From NCBI RefSeq assembly GCF_036865545.1, contig NZ_CP142208.1:4402001-4466000 (forward strand): DNA of 64,000 nt. Reading direction: 5' to 3'. Below, in pieces: positions 8,312-18,344 of this stretch (position 1 is the first letter of the stretch; the number at the start of each line of letters is the position of its first letter). The notes under the pieces are model-generated. The model was not told the origin of the DNA and did no database searches. It was given only the letters and a program-made list of their open reading frames with translations. The stretch comes from Erwinia sp. E_sp_B01_1. GTDB lineage: Bacteria; Pseudomonadota; Gammaproteobacteria; Enterobacterales; Enterobacteriaceae. Both the position numbers and the translations under genes were made by a program.

Positions 8312-9304
8312 AACAGCTGCCGGAATCTTATCGGCGACGAGCGCCAGCGCCTGCTCAACCGTTTCAATATTTGCACCAGGCTTATGGGCATTCTCGCTCA
8401 GGTGACGACGCCACTGGCGGGCACCCGGGATCCCCTGGAACAAGCCAAGCATATGTCGGGTGATGTGACCAAGGTAAGTTCCCCGTGCCAGCTCCGCTTC
8501 AATATAGGGGTACATGGCACGCACTACAGCGACCGGATCGGGTGCTGGCAACTCACTGCCAAACAACTCGCGATCTACCTGTGCCAGCAGCCCCGGATTC
8601 TGGTACGCCTCGCGGCCCATCATCACGCCATCCAGATGCTGTAAATGCACTTTGGCTTCGGCCAGCGATTTCACGCCTCCGTTAATCGACATCGTCAGAT
8701 GCGGGAAATCACGCTTAAGTTGGTAAACACGCTCATAGTCCAGCGGTGGGATCTCACGGTTCTCTTTCGGACTGAGACCCGACAGCCAGGCCTTACGCGC
8801 ATGGATGATGAAATTGTCACAGCCGCCCTGCTCTGAGACCTGACGAATAAATTCACACAGGAACTCATAGCTGTCCTGTTCATCAATCCCGATACGGGTT
8901 TTCACCGTTACCGGAATCGACACCCGGTCCCGCATCGCTTTGATGCCGTCAGCTACCAGCGTTGGCTCCGCCATCAGACAGGCACCAAAACGCCCGTTCT
9001 GCACCCGGTCCGAAGGACAGCCCACGTTCAGATTGATTTCGTTATAGCCACGATCTTCCGCCTGCTTCGCGCACTCGGCCAGCGCCATTGCATCAAAGCC
9101 GCCTAACTGCAGGGCAACAGGCTGCTCTTCCTCACTCCATGCCAGATAATCGCCTTTGCCATGAATGATGGCACCGGTGGTCACCATTTCGGTATAGAGC
9201 AAAGAGTGACGCGTCAACTGACGCAGGAAATAACGACAGTGACGGTCGGTCCAGTCAAGCATCGGGGCAACGGAAAAGCGGTGTGCAGGTAAACTCTGGG
9301 TCAT
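8309..9304 (-). CDS. dusA: tRNA-dihydrouridine(20/20a) synthase DusA
   Basis: FMN-dependent enzyme that reduces U20/U20a in the tRNA D-loop. The start at [20 protein letters not shown] gives 331 aa, close to E. coli; an upstream in-frame TTG was rejected. Motifs are [12 protein letters not shown] for [18 protein letters not shown] with the catalytic cysteine (C96), and [16 protein letters not shown]. The gene is intact at its 5' end, a common target of integrative elements in other bacteria, and none is inserted here. The last codons run into a 7-bp tandem repeat that supplies the stop. Confidence 0.95.
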   Translation of the reverse strand: MTQSLPAHRFSVAPMLDWTDRHCRYFLRQLTRHSLLYTEMVTTGAIIHGKGDYLAWSEEEQPVALQLGGFDAMALAECAKQAEDRGYNEINLNVGCPSDRVQNGRFGACLMAEPTLVADGIKAMRDRVSIPVTVKTRIGIDEQDSYEFLCEFIRQVSEQGGCDNFIIHARKAWLSGLSPKENREIPPLDYERVYQLKRDFPHLTMSINGGVKSLAEAKVHLQHLDGVMMGREAYQNPGLLAQVDRELFGSELPAPDPVAVVRAMYPYIEAELARGTYLGHITRHMLGLFQGIPGARQWRRHLSENAHKPGANIETVEQALALVADKIPAAV

Positions 9305-9473
9305 AAAGGATGCGAACTCGGTGTGATTAACAAATGACGATAATGTGCGCAATGATAACACGCCCCGCAGCGGCAAGCATTACCGGCAGGCCGCATAAGG
9401 CTCAGCATGTAGCACCGGGCTGAATGAAATCCCATACGCCCGATCTGAGCCGGGGCTGTGAGGTTCCGGATAC

Positions 9474-9502
9474 AAAAAGGGCGCATCCTGGATGCGCCCT
9501 TT
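9474..9502 (-). terminator. Terminator after the TraF-like outer-membrane gene
   Basis: A perfect 12-bp stem (AAAGGGCGCATC/GATGCGCCCTTT) with a 3-nt loop lies 16 bp after the stop at 9518 and ends in a T run on the minus strand. Confidence 0.85.
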
Positions 9503-9517
9503 AAAGCAGAAGAGAAA

Positions 9518-10768
9518 TCAGAAGGTGAAGTTCACCTGAGCCACTGCACCCCAGGTGTTGTCATCGCCCTTCATACCAGCCAGATCCAGATGCACCTTAT
9601 TAAAGGGTGACAGACCAAAACCGGCGGTATAGACATTGGTGTCGTTGGATTTCATATCGGCACGGTAACCTGCACGCAGCTGTAACCAGCTCAGCAGGCG
9701 GTATTCGGCACCCACGCCCGCATACTGGCTCTCATCCTGAGTTTTAAACCGTTTGGTTGGCGTAACATCCACATCCAGGGCAGCCGTCAGACGCTCGGTA
9801 TGGAAAGAAACACCCGGCGTGACGATGGGGCTAATCTGATAGGTATCTTTAAAGCCGTTGACCTCTTTTGTATCCAGATCGCGGGAGATAAGGTTCTGCG
9901 CGCTAAGGCCCAGCGTCCAGTTATCACCTACGTCTGTGGCTACACCTGCATCAAGGTTAAAGCCGGTGTCGTCGTTTTTATAACGGCCTTTTTTGAAATC
10001 TGATTTGTCATAGTTGTAAACCGAAGCGCTGTAGTTATACAGGTAGGTTTTTTGCAACTTAGGCGTCACGCCCACGGAGACCGGATGCCCGGCAATGGTG
10101 AACTCGTGCGCCACGGCAATCCCGTAGTCATACACTATCGCCCCACGCCCCAGAGCAGATGAAGTCAGGCTGTTCTGATTCACAAGTAGCGGGTTTACAG
10201 TGCCATCGGAGATGCCCTGTAATAAGTCGATATCACTCTGGGTAACGTCGGCAGAGATGTGCGCCGTACCGTAAGCTTTAGTGACAAAAGCAAAAGGCAG
10301 CACTTCGTTAGGAACAGTGACTGCAAATGCTGCCCCGGCAGTACCATGGGCCTGATTGCCTTTGATACCACGTAGCTGGCTGGCTAAATCGCCCGCCGCC
10401 GCCTGCACCTTCGGGTAATCAGTGGCGATATTAGCGAAGTTAAGATTGTTGGCAATATCCTGATAGCGATCAACGCTATCGGTCAGATCGTCAACCTTGT
10501 CCACCAGCTTGTTCTTGTCAGTCACCTGCAGACCGGCTGCCGGCAGAATAATGCTGACATCGTCATCCGGCTGCGCTTTGGTCATCAGTGCCGGGTTAGC
10601 CAGTACCGCAGTGCCGTAAGTAGAGGAGGCAACACCCGTTCCACCCATCGCGTCATTACGCGCATCGTAATAGTTGCCAGCGGCTAAAGCGCTCAACGGA
10701 GCCATAAATAAGAGGGGGATAACTACAGGACGGGAAAAGCTGTTCAACTTACGAATGATTTTGGCCAT
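9518..10768 (-). CDS. TraF-like (PF13729-type) outer-membrane beta-barrel protein
   Basis: 416-aa exported protein with a signal peptide ending at about residue 29 (ALAAG), followed by YDARNDAMGGTGVASSTYGTAVLANPALM, a FadL/TraF_2-like opening. Alternating amphipathic strands continue to a C-terminal aromatic residue (AVAQVNFTF), the usual signal for outer-membrane assembly. Such proteins are often labelled 'conjugal transfer protein TraF', but no conjugation gene is nearby and that name should not be read as function. It stands alone with its own terminator. A candidate RcsAB-like palindrome lies about 200 bp upstream. Confidence 0.75.
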   Translation of the reverse strand: MAKIIRKLNSFSRPVVIPLLFMAPLSALAAGNYYDARNDAMGGTGVASSTYGTAVLANPALMTKAQPDDDVSIILPAAGLQVTDKNKLVDKVDDLTDSVDRYQDIANNLNFANIATDYPKVQAAAGDLASQLRGIKGNQAHGTAGAAFAVTVPNEVLPFAFVTKAYGTAHISADVTQSDIDLLQGISDGTVNPLLVNQNSLTSSALGRGAIVYDYGIAVAHEFTIAGHPVSVGVTPKLQKTYLYNYSASVYNYDKSDFKKGRYKNDDTGFNLDAGVATDVGDNWTLGLSAQNLISRDLDTKEVNGFKDTYQISPIVTPGVSFHTERLTAALDVDVTPTKRFKTQDESQYAGVGAEYRLLSWLQLRAGYRADMKSNDTNVYTAGFGLSPFNKVHLDLAGMKGDDNTWGAVAQVNFTF

Positions 10769-11242
10769 TTTACCTTAAACCCATGCAAAAAAAGGGGAAA
10801 AAACACCTGTATAAGCGTGAATAATTGCTGCCCGAATAATGAACATGGCGGCAGCATTTCATTGCTGAGAAGTAAGTAACAATGCAGGGGCTTTTCAGCT
10901 GATTGCCGAATTATTTATCTGTTACCACGCTAATCTATAAGCCCGGTACAGCAGTATTTATGGTTAAGAATTTCCTTATGCCCCGTAACAAGATAGCCAT
11001 GAACGTTACCGGCTGCAAATAACATTAACAGGGTTTTATTGAAATAATATGGCACTGTTCAGAAATCATAAATTGATTAAGAAGAGTTAAGCCTTTTCAC
11101 CTGACGCAAATACCAATTATTTCTGGAGTTTTTTCAGCGGCTTAAATTCGCTGCTGCAAAGAGCGCCTGAGGGCTGCCGGAGATTCGGCGTTTTTAAGCG
11201 GGCGTGATAACATAACAATCTGATCTGGCCTGAGGGGAAGTT
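10769..11242. other. Intergenic region between the TraF-like gene and zur
   Basis: 474 bp of promoter sequence for two divergent genes. A palindrome TAAGAATTTCCTTA at 10965-10978 resembles the RcsAB box (TAAGAATATTCCTA). No gene, RNA or repeat was recognised. I found no convincing Zur box. Confidence 0.5.
10965..10978. promoter_or_regulatory. Candidate RcsAB box
   Basis: TAAGAATTTCCTTA is a near match to the RcsAB consensus TAAGAATATTCCTA. It lies 197 bp before the TraF-like outer-membrane gene and 265 bp before zur. A single short motif in AT-rich DNA can occur by chance. Confidence 0.3.
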
Positions 11243-11758
11243 ATGAACGTAAGCAGTCCTGAAAAAATCCTGTCACAGGCAGAAGCCCTCTGTCAGCAAC
11301 GCAATGTCCGCCTGACGCCACAGCGTCTTGAAGTGCTGCGGTTAATGAGCCTGCATAACGGGGCTATCAGCGCCTATGACCTGCTGGATTTACTGCGAGC
11401 CAGTGAACCTCAGGCAAAGCCGCCAACCATTTATCGGGCGCTGGATTTTCTGCTGGAGCAGGGTTTTATCCATCGGGTGGAATCAACCAACAGCTACGTG
11501 GTCTGCCATCACTTTGAGCAGCCGTCGCATACGTCAGCGATGTTGATTTGCGATCGCTGCGGTTCGGTAGCGGAGCAACAGGCAGAAGGCGTGCAGAGCA
11601 TCCTGAAAACACTGGCCCTGACCTCAGGATTCGCGTTGACGCACAGCGTTATTGAAGCGCATGGATTATGCGGGAATTGTGCAGAGGTGGAAGCCTGTAC
11701 GCATCAGGAAGCGTGCCAGCACGATCATACTCTGGTCTCTAAGAAACGGGGGCGTTAA
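11243..11758 (+). CDS. zur: Zinc uptake regulator Zur
   Basis: Fur-family zinc-sensing repressor, 171 aa as in E. coli. The N-terminal winged helix (RLTPQRLEVLRLMSLHNGAISAYDLLDLL) is followed by the dimerisation and metal domain. Zinc-site cysteines are visible as CDRCG and CGNC, with the histidine-rich tail CTHQEACQHDH. AGGGGAAG precedes the ATG. With zinc bound it represses zinc uptake genes such as znuABC, none of which is in this window. Confidence 0.95.
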   Translation: MNVSSPEKILSQAEALCQQRNVRLTPQRLEVLRLMSLHNGAISAYDLLDLLRASEPQAKPPTIYRALDFLLEQGFIHRVESTNSYVVCHHFEQPSHTSAMLICDRCGSVAEQQAEGVQSILKTLALTSGFALTHSVIEAHGLCGNCAEVEACTHQEACQHDHTLVSKKRGR

Positions 11759-11858
11759 CCTGAAGGGGTGTGCTGAGAATTATGCGGCACATTCCATGTG
11801 CCTGGGTAGGAGCATCGTCCTGAAACATCTGTTTCTTGTCAGAGAAAGTTAATGTCTT

Positions 11859-12068
11859 TTAAAAACGGTGATTGTGGGTAGTTTCCCAATCGCTGACTTC
11901 TTTCTCAGCTTCGTCTTTAGCATAGCCATAACGTTCCTGAATCTTGCCAACAAGCTGATCGCGTTTACCTTCCACGACTGTCATGTCGTCATCGGTCAGC
12001 TTGCCCCATTTTTCTTTCATTTTACCTTTAAACTGCTTCCAGTTACCGCCGGCTTCGTCTTTATTCAT
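11859..12068 (-). CDS. yjbJ: CsbD family stress-response protein YjbJ
   Basis: 69-aa hydrophilic CsbD-like protein, abundant in stationary or stressed cells in E. coli; its biochemical function is unknown. MNKDEAGGNWKQFKGKMKEKWGKLTDDD is the family signature. The ATG was chosen over a longer upstream frame because the family starts here and GAGGAGT precedes it. Neighbours zur and dinF match E. coli order. Confidence 0.92.
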   Translation of the reverse strand: MNKDEAGGNWKQFKGKMKEKWGKLTDDDMTVVEGKRDQLVGKIQERYGYAKDEAEKEVSDWETTHNHRF

Positions 12069-12311
12069 CTTGTCACTCCTCGACCTTAGGTTTACACAGT
12101 GGTAGTAGTATCGTCTCAGCAATGCACTTAGCAGCAACATAAAACGCTGCTTAACTGCTGAACGTACAGGTAATTGTAGTAGAAGGTGGAGGATTTGCTC
12201 GCGAATGGAAAATTTTACACCCTATTTGCAGCAAAAGTGACAACGCTTATATGAAAAAAGTCTGTAAGATCAGAAGATAACGAAGCGGCAACCTCAACGT
12301 AACTAAATATT

Positions 12312-13640
12312 TCAGCCAGCAAACCAGCTGTTGTTCTGCCAGTGACGCCGCCAGAGCCACCACAGCGACAGGCCGCGCAATATCAGGAACACCGTTACGG
12401 CCAGCCATAACCCGTGGTTGCCAAGCACCGGCACGGTAAACAGCGTCAGCCCGTATCCGGCGGCCGCCACAACCATGCCGTTACGCATTTCACTGGCTCT
12501 TGTGGCACCGATAAACATGCCATCAAGCAGATAACACCATACGCCGCACACCGGCAGCACAATTTGCCAGAACAGATAGCTGTCGGCCTGCTGCTGTAAC
12601 TCCGGTAGAGAAGTGAGTAAGGCAACGATATGTGTGCCACCCAATGCGTAAATGGCTGAGAAGAGTAACGCGACCAGCCCGGCCTGCCGACAGGCGGCAT
12701 GCCATACCAGCAGCAATTTGCTGGCATCTCTGGCACCGAAGGCTTCCCCGGAGCAGGCCTCCACCGCGTAGGCGAAGCCATCCAGCGCATAGGCTGTGAA
12801 GGTCAGGAACATTAACAGGACCGCGTTCACGGCCACGATTTCGCCCCCCAGCCGCGCTCCGAAGATGGTCAGCGAGACAAAACAGAGTTGCAGCAGTAAA
12901 GAGCGAAGCATGATGTCGCGGTTCAGCCGCAGCAAACGCCCGAAATTGCCCCGCCATGCGTTTTTAAACAGGGAAAATGAAATCCCCCTCAGCTTTATTA
13001 CCCGCCAGACCATCACCAGACCGATGAAAAACGTGGCGTACTCTGCTATCACCGTTGCTGCTGCTGCGCCCTGCACGCCCCAGTTCAGACCGATAACAAA
13101 CCACAAATCCAGCACAATATTGACCAGGTTCCCCACTACCAGCAGGATCACCGGCGCACGAGCGTACTGAACGCCCAGTAGCCAGCCAAGCAGCACCAGG
13201 TTTGCCAGGGTAGCGGGCGCGCTTAACCAGCGGATGTGCATAAACAGGGAAGCCTGATGCAAAACATCCGCATCGCCGCCGACGATCGACAGCGCCAGTG
13301 AGTTGAGGGGGGATTTGAGCAGAATAAACAGCAGGCCAGCGATCAGCGCAATACAGAGAGGTTGCATCAGCGCGCGGGCAAGAGCAGGTTTGTCTTTGGC
13401 ACCAAAAGCCTGAGCAGTCAGCCCGGTGGTGCTCATCCGCAGGAACAGCAGCAGCATAAAGAGGAAGCTGGTTGCGGTAGTGCCGACGGCAACGCCGCCC
13501 AGATAGGTGGGACTGTCAAGATGGCCGATGACCGCCGTATCCACCAGCCCGAGCAGCGGGACGGTGATATTCGACAGGATCATTGGCAGCGCCAGCCGCC
13601 AGAGGTTTTTATCTGAGTGAGAGAAGAACCGCATGGCCAT
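12312..13640 (-). CDS. dinF: MATE family efflux transporter DinF
   Basis: 442-aa multidrug and toxic-compound extrusion protein with twelve predicted transmembrane segments, exchanging cations for organic substrates. It follows lexA by about 100 bp and is probably co-transcribed from the LexA-controlled promoter, as in E. coli, which makes it SOS-inducible. The N-terminal LALPMILSNITVPLLGLVDTAVIGHL contains the conserved membrane-embedded aspartate. Two ATGs two codons apart can both start the frame; the upstream one is listed. Confidence 0.93.
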   Translation of the reverse strand: MAMRFFSHSDKNLWRLALPMILSNITVPLLGLVDTAVIGHLDSPTYLGGVAVGTTATSFLFMLLLFLRMSTTGLTAQAFGAKDKPALARALMQPLCIALIAGLLFILLKSPLNSLALSIVGGDADVLHQASLFMHIRWLSAPATLANLVLLGWLLGVQYARAPVILLVVGNLVNIVLDLWFVIGLNWGVQGAAAATVIAEYATFFIGLVMVWRVIKLRGISFSLFKNAWRGNFGRLLRLNRDIMLRSLLLQLCFVSLTIFGARLGGEIVAVNAVLLMFLTFTAYALDGFAYAVEACSGEAFGARDASKLLLVWHAACRQAGLVALLFSAIYALGGTHIVALLTSLPELQQQADSYLFWQIVLPVCGVWCYLLDGMFIGATRASEMRNGMVVAAAGYGLTLFTVPVLGNHGLWLAVTVFLILRGLSLWWLWRRHWQNNSWFAG

Positions 13641-13738
13641 CCACTGTGCGACGGGCTTAAAGCCGTGCCGCAGGCACCGGAAGCAGGTACCACGGCAATA
13701 AAAACGCGCCGCCGGGGCCGCGCGTCCGGGTCAGGCTG

Positions 13739-14347
13739 TTACAGCCAGTTGCCGTTGCGGATCACCCCGACGGCCAGACCTTCAATCGACAGCGTCTGCT
13801 GACGGAGATCCACCACAATCGGCTGAAACTCGCTGTTTTCAGGCAGCAGATGCACAATATTGCCCTGCTTTTTCAGACGCTTTACCGTGACTTCATCATC
13901 AATGCGCGCAACCACTACCTGACCATTACGCACATCCTGAGTTTTATGCACGGCAAGCAGGTCGCCATCCATAATACCGATATCTTTCATCGACATTCCG
14001 CTGACGCGCAGCAGGAAATCGGCGCCAGGCTTGAACAATTCAGGATCGACCTGATAGTGTCCTTCGATATGCTGTTCTGCGAGCAGAGGCTCACCGGCTG
14101 CCACGCGGCCAATCAGCGGCAGGCCGTCTTCCTCTTCCATCATCAGACGGATACCCCTGGAGGCTCCGGAGACAATCTCAATCACGCCTTTACGCGCCAG
14201 CGCCTTCAGGTGCTCTTCAGCCGCATTCGGGGAACGGAAACCGAGCTGTGTGGCGATTTCTGCCCGCGTCGGTGGCATACCGGTCTGGTTAATGTGGGCG
14301 CGTATCAGGTCATAAACCTGCTGCTGCCGTGCCGTTAGTGCTTTCAT
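13739..14347 (-). CDS. lexA: SOS repressor LexA
   Basis: Repressor of the SOS regulon and self-cleaving serine peptidase, 202 aa. The winged helix-turn-helix spans roughly residues 1-65 ([23 protein letters not shown]). The cleavage bond is A84-G85 (RVAAGEP), the nucleophile S119 (SGMSMKD) and the general base K156 (DEVTVKRL), all at E. coli positions. Two LexA boxes upstream show autoregulation. Confidence 0.98.
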   Translation of the reverse strand: MKALTARQQQVYDLIRAHINQTGMPPTRAEIATQLGFRSPNAAEEHLKALARKGVIEIVSGASRGIRLMMEEEDGLPLIGRVAAGEPLLAEQHIEGHYQVDPELFKPGADFLLRVSGMSMKDIGIMDGDLLAVHKTQDVRNGQVVVARIDDEVTVKRLKKQGNIVHLLPENSEFQPIVVDLRQQTLSIEGLAVGVIRNGNWL

Positions 14348-14355
14348 CCCGCCCC

Positions 14356-14371
14356 CTGGTTGTTTATACAG
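14356..14371 (-). promoter_or_regulatory. LexA box 2 of lexA
   Basis: On the minus strand the site reads CTGTATAAACAACCAG, a slightly degenerate CTG-N10-CAG operator 8 bp upstream of the lexA start codon. It pairs with a better site 20 bp further upstream, the same two-box layout as E. coli lexA. Confidence 0.85.
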
Positions 14372-14375
14372 TCGA

Positions 14376-14391
14376 CTGTGAGTATATACAG
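14376..14391 (-). promoter_or_regulatory. LexA box 1 of lexA
   Basis: Minus strand CTGTATATACTCACAG, identical in my recollection to the first E. coli lexA operator. Confidence 0.92.
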
Positions 14392-14463
14392 GTATTTCCA
14401 GGATGAAAACCTAAAGATGCGTAAAAAATAGCGGTATGTGACAAAGGGAAGAAAAGGCCGCCA

Positions 14464-14823
14464 TCAGCGCAGCAGCAGCATCGCCCAGACAAAAACGGCC
14501 AGTAAAATGGTGATTAATACGGCGGCAGAGCCCATATCCTTGGCACGCCCCGATAAAGGGTGAAATTCGCTGCCGATACGATCCACCACGGCTTCCAGGG
14601 CACTGTTAAGAATTTCAACGATGATGACCAGCACGACAGACCCGATGAGCAGCACGCGGGTAACAGCATCCACATCCAGCCAGCAGGCCACAACAACCGC
14701 CACAATAGCGGCCACGGCTTCCTGACGAAATGCCGCTTCGTTCTGCCACGCTGCGCGTATTCCTTTCCATGAATAGCCTGCGGCTTTGAAAATACGGGTC
14801 AGTCCGGTGACGTTATTTGCCAT
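14464..14823 (-). CDS. dgkA: Diacylglycerol kinase DgkA
   Basis: 119-aa trimeric inner-membrane kinase that phosphorylates diacylglycerol to phosphatidic acid, recycling lipid from membrane-derived oligosaccharide synthesis. Three transmembrane helices are visible. The active-site segment EILNSALEAVVDRIGSEFHPLSGRAKDMGSAAV contains the conserved EILNSA and ExxxD residues. The start at MANNVTGLTR was chosen by family length. It is divergent from plsB, as in E. coli. Confidence 0.95.
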   Translation of the reverse strand: MANNVTGLTRIFKAAGYSWKGIRAAWQNEAAFRQEAVAAIVAVVVACWLDVDAVTRVLLIGSVVLVIIVEILNSALEAVVDRIGSEFHPLSGRAKDMGSAAVLITILLAVFVWAMLLLR

Positions 14824-14942
14824 AATGAGGGAACCCTTTGTGATGTTTACCGTCAATGTCTGGGTGGCGCACATTTTGCAACACCACAGATCTCACTGGC
14901 GCTTTCTGGTATGCTTGCGGCGCTTTGCTAACAAGAGGCTTC

Positions 14943-17374
14943 ATGTTATCTATGTCAGGTTGGCGTAACTTATATTATAACTTATTGAATTTTCCAGTTA
15001 AATTACTGGTAAAAAGTAAAGCGATCCCCGCTGAGCCGGTCGTTGAGCTGGCGCTGGATACATCGCGCCCCATTATGTATGTGCTGCCTTATGATTCAAA
15101 GGCCGATCTTCTGGCGCTGCGTGAACAATGCCGCAAACAGGATCTTCCCGATCCCTTAGATCCGCTGGAAATCGACGGCACTGTGCTGCCTCGTCATGTG
15201 TTTATCCATGATGGCCCGCGCGTCTTCCCCTATTTCGTGCCAAATCTGGAATCTGTAAAACTGTTCCATGAATATCTGGACCTTCATCGCAGCAACCCTC
15301 TGCTTGATGTGCAGATGGTGCCGGTGTCGGTGATGTTTGGCCGCGCGCCAGGCCGCGAAGTACAGGGTGATGAACAGCCGCATCTGCGGGTACTCAACGG
15401 CATCCAGAAATTTTTCGCGGTGCTGTGGCTGGGTCGTGACAGCTTTGTGCGTTTCTCCCCTATCGTCTCCCTGCGCCGTATGGCGACGGAACACGGTACG
15501 GATAAAACCATCGCGCAGAAGCTGGCGAGAGTGGCAAGAATGCACTTTGCCCGCCAGCGCCGGGCAGCCATTGGCCCCCGTCTGCCGGTGCGTCAGGATC
15601 TGTTTAACAAGCTTCTGCAATCCAAGGCCATTGCCAAAGCGGTGGAAGATGAAGCACGCAGCAAAAAGATCTCCCATGAAAAAGCTCAGCAGAACGCTAT
15701 TGAGCTGATGGAAGAGATCGCTGCGGACTTCTCCTATGAGGCTATCCGTCTGACGGACCGCATCATGGGCTGGACCTGGAGCAAGCTCTATCAGGGCATC
15801 AACGTTAACGGTGGTGAACGCGTGCGTCAGCTGGCGCAGGACGGGCATGAGATTGTTTATGTGCCCTGCCACCGTAGCCATATGGATTATCTGCTGCTCT
15901 CCTACGTGCTCTATCACCAGGGACTGGTACCACCGCACATCGCCGCCGGTATCAACCTGAACTTCTGGCCAGCCGGCCCGATTTTCCGTCGTCTGGGTGC
16001 ATTCTTTATTCGCCGTACCTTTAAAGGCAACAAGCTCTACTCCACGGTATTCCGTGAGTATCTTGGCGAACTGTTCACCCGTGGATACTCGGTGGAATAC
16101 TTTGTGGAAGGGGGCGCTCACGCACCGGCCGACTGCTTGATCCAAAAACCGGCACGCTGTCGATGACCATTCAGGCCATGCTGCGCGGCGGTAACCGCCC
16201 TATCACCCTGGTGCCGATTTACATCGGTTACGAGCACGTGATGGAAGTGGGCACCTACGCAAAAGAGCTGCGTGGCGCGACCAAAGAGAAAGAAGGCTTT
16301 ATGCAGATGGTCCGTGGCCTGCGCAAACTGCGTAATCTCGGCCAGGGCTATGTCAACTTTGGTGAACCCCTGCCGCTGGTGACCTACCTGAATAAGCGCG
16401 TGCCTGAGTGGCGCGAGGCTATCGATCCTATTGAAGCCCAGCGTCCGGCCTGGTTAACGCCAGCGGTGAACGATATTGCCCAGCGCGTAATGGTCAGGAT
16501 CAACAACGCCGGTGCGGCGAACGCCATGAACCTGTGCGTGACCGCCCTTCTGGCTTCGCGTCAGCGCTCGCTGACCCGTGAGCAGTTGATTGGTCAGCTG
16601 GAATGCTACGTACAGCTGTTGCGCAACGTGCCCTATTCGCCTGATTCGACCGTCCCGGATATGACGCCAGAAGCGATGCTGGACCACGCCCTGAGCATGA
16701 ATAAGTTCGAGATTGAGCAGGATAATATCGGCGAGATCATCGTTCTGCCACGCGAGCAGGCCGTGCTGATGACCTACTATCGCAACAACATTCACCATAT
16801 GCTGGTGATGCCGTCGCTGATAGCGGTGATCCTGATGCACTATCGTGAGCTGACCAGAGCCGAGCTGCTGCGCCAGATCAGCGTGATTTATCCCATGCTG
16901 AAGAGCGAACTCTTCCTGCACTGGAACAAAGAGGATCTGCCAGGGGTGCTGGACTCGCTGCTCAGCGAGATGGCCCGTCAGGGGCTGCTGACCGCGGAAG
17001 ATCAGATGCTGCGTCTAAGCCCTGCGCGCTTCCCTACGCTTCAGCTACTGGCTGCGGGCGTGCGTGAAACACTGCAGCGTTATGCCATCACCTTCTCGAT
17101 CCTCAGCGCTAACCCGTCGATTAACCGCGGTACGCTGGAGAAAGAGAGCCGGACGATGGCTCAGCGCCTGTCGGTTCTGCACGGTATCAATGCGCCGGAA
17201 TTCTTTGATAAGGCCGTGTTCTCTTCGCTGGTGTTGACGCTGCGGGATGAGGGTTATATCAGTGATACCGGCGATGCGCAGGTAGAAGAGACGCATAAGG
17301 TCTATCAGATGCTGGCAGACCTGATTACTCAGGAAGTCAGAATGACCATCGAGAGTGCAGGGCCGCACGAGTAG
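14943..17374 (+). pseudogene. plsB: Glycerol-3-phosphate 1-O-acyltransferase PlsB, interrupted by a -1 frameshift
   Basis: Membrane enzyme for the first step of phospholipid synthesis. The start ([15 protein letters not shown]) has GAGG upstream. Acyltransferase motif I, CHRSHMDY, is at about residues 309-316. After VEYFVEGG (base 16115) the frame is lost and a stop follows at 16164; one missing base (GGGGGC where GGGGGCC is expected) breaks motif III, normally GRSRTGR. The other frame continues the protein to 17374; with the base restored the product is 810 aa (E. coli 807). plsB is essential in E. coli, so a sequencing or assembly error is likelier than a true null. Confidence 0.9.
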
Positions 17375-17407
17375 GCTTTGCCTGACCAGTCCCTGATTAA
17401 CCGTATA

Positions 17408-17440
17408 AACGCCTGATGAAGTTCATCAGGCGTTTTTTTC
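17408..17440 (+). terminator. Rho-independent terminator after plsB
   Basis: A strong stem (ACGCCTGATGAA paired with TTCATCAGGCGT) is followed by a seven-T run, 34 bp after the plsB stop. The A-rich upstream flank suggests it may also stop ubiA transcripts from the other side. Confidence 0.88.
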
Positions 17441-17459
17441 AGGACGTACACCGGGTCGA

Positions 17460-18344
17460 TCAGAGCCAGTCGACCAGCGGCGAGGTGCTCAGGGCAATAC
17501 CGATAAAAAGTACCATGCCGACGAGGTTATTGTTCAGGAACGCCCTGAAGCAGGGATCCCTTTCGCGGCCGGCGATCAGTTTTTGCTGGTGGATAAACAG
17601 CGCTCCCGCCAGCAGCAGAGACCAGTAGAACGCCCCACCAAGCTGCATCATCCAGCCAATAAGGGCCATCAGAATCAGCGTTGTCAGCTGAAGCAGGCCG
17701 ATAATCAGCCTGTCGAAACGGCCAAAAAGAATGGCCGTAGACTTCACGCCTATCTTCAGGTCATCGTCCCGATCTACCATCGCATACTGGGTATCGTAAG
17801 CCACCGTCCAGCAGATATTGGCGGCAAACAGCAGCCAGCAGGTTAAGGGCACGGTTACACTTACGGCTGCCCACCCCATCGGGATTGCCCAGCCAAATGC
17901 GGCGCCCAACACCACCTGCGGCAGGTGAGTGTAGCGCTTCATAAAGGGATAAACCCAGGCCAGCGCCAGCCCGCCAAACGACAGCCAGATGGTCATGGCG
18001 TTCATGGTCAGCACCAGACAGAAGGAAACCAGCACCAGACCGGCGAACAGCAGTTTAGCTTCTTTAGAGGTTACCGCCCCGCTGGGCAGAGGGCGCGCCC
18101 TGGTACGTTTAACGTGACCATCAATCTTCCGGTCGGCGTAATCATTCACCACACAGCCCGCGGCACGCATAAAAAAGACGCCGAGGGTGAAGACGATGAG
18201 CACCTTCAGCGGCGGGATTTGCCCGCCTGCCAGCCACAACGCCCAGAAGGTGGGCCACAGCAGCAGCAGGGAGCCAATCGGCTTGTCGATGCGCATCAGA
18301 CGGCTGTAAGCCTGGAATTTACTCACTGGCACACTAGTCTCCAC
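17460..18344 (-). CDS. ubiA: 4-hydroxybenzoate octaprenyltransferase UbiA
   Basis: Integral-membrane prenyltransferase that joins the polyprenyl chain to 4-hydroxybenzoate, the second step of ubiquinone synthesis. 294 aa with about eight or nine membrane segments. The two aspartate-rich motifs that bind Mg-diphosphate are [11 protein letters not shown] and [13 protein letters not shown]. Its start overlaps the end of ubiC by 11 bp, so the pair ubiC-ubiA is an operon as in E. coli. Confidence 0.95.
   Translation of the reverse strand: METSVPVSKFQAYSRLMRIDKPIGSLLLLWPTFWALWLAGGQIPPLKVLIVFTLGVFFMRAAGCVVNDYADRKIDGHVKRTRARPLPSGAVTSKEAKLLFAGLVLVSFCLVLTMNAMTIWLSFGGLALAWVYPFMKRYTHLPQVVLGAAFGWAIPMGWAAVSVTVPLTCWLLFAANICWTVAYDTQYAMVDRDDDLKIGVKSTAILFGRFDRLIIGLLQLTTLILMALIGWMMQLGGAFYWSLLLAGALFIHQQKLIAGRERDPCFRAFLNNNLVGMVLFIGIALSTSPLVDWL

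Noticed and set aside
9290..9400. Integrative element at the dusA 5' end
   Set aside because: dusA is intact and followed by an ordinary gene; no integrase or repeated attachment site was seen.
9518..10768. Conjugation gene, from the family name TraF
   Set aside because: No other transfer gene, relaxase or mobile-element mark is nearby; the protein is an outer-membrane barrel.
15156..16145. 329-codon minus-strand open frame opposite plsB
   Set aside because: Antisense shadow of a strongly conserved gene; no ribosome site and no recognisable family.
16101..16180. Programmed ribosomal frameshifting in plsB
   Set aside because: The family has no known recoding and no slippery heptamer with downstream structure is evident; a missing base next to G5 is simpler.
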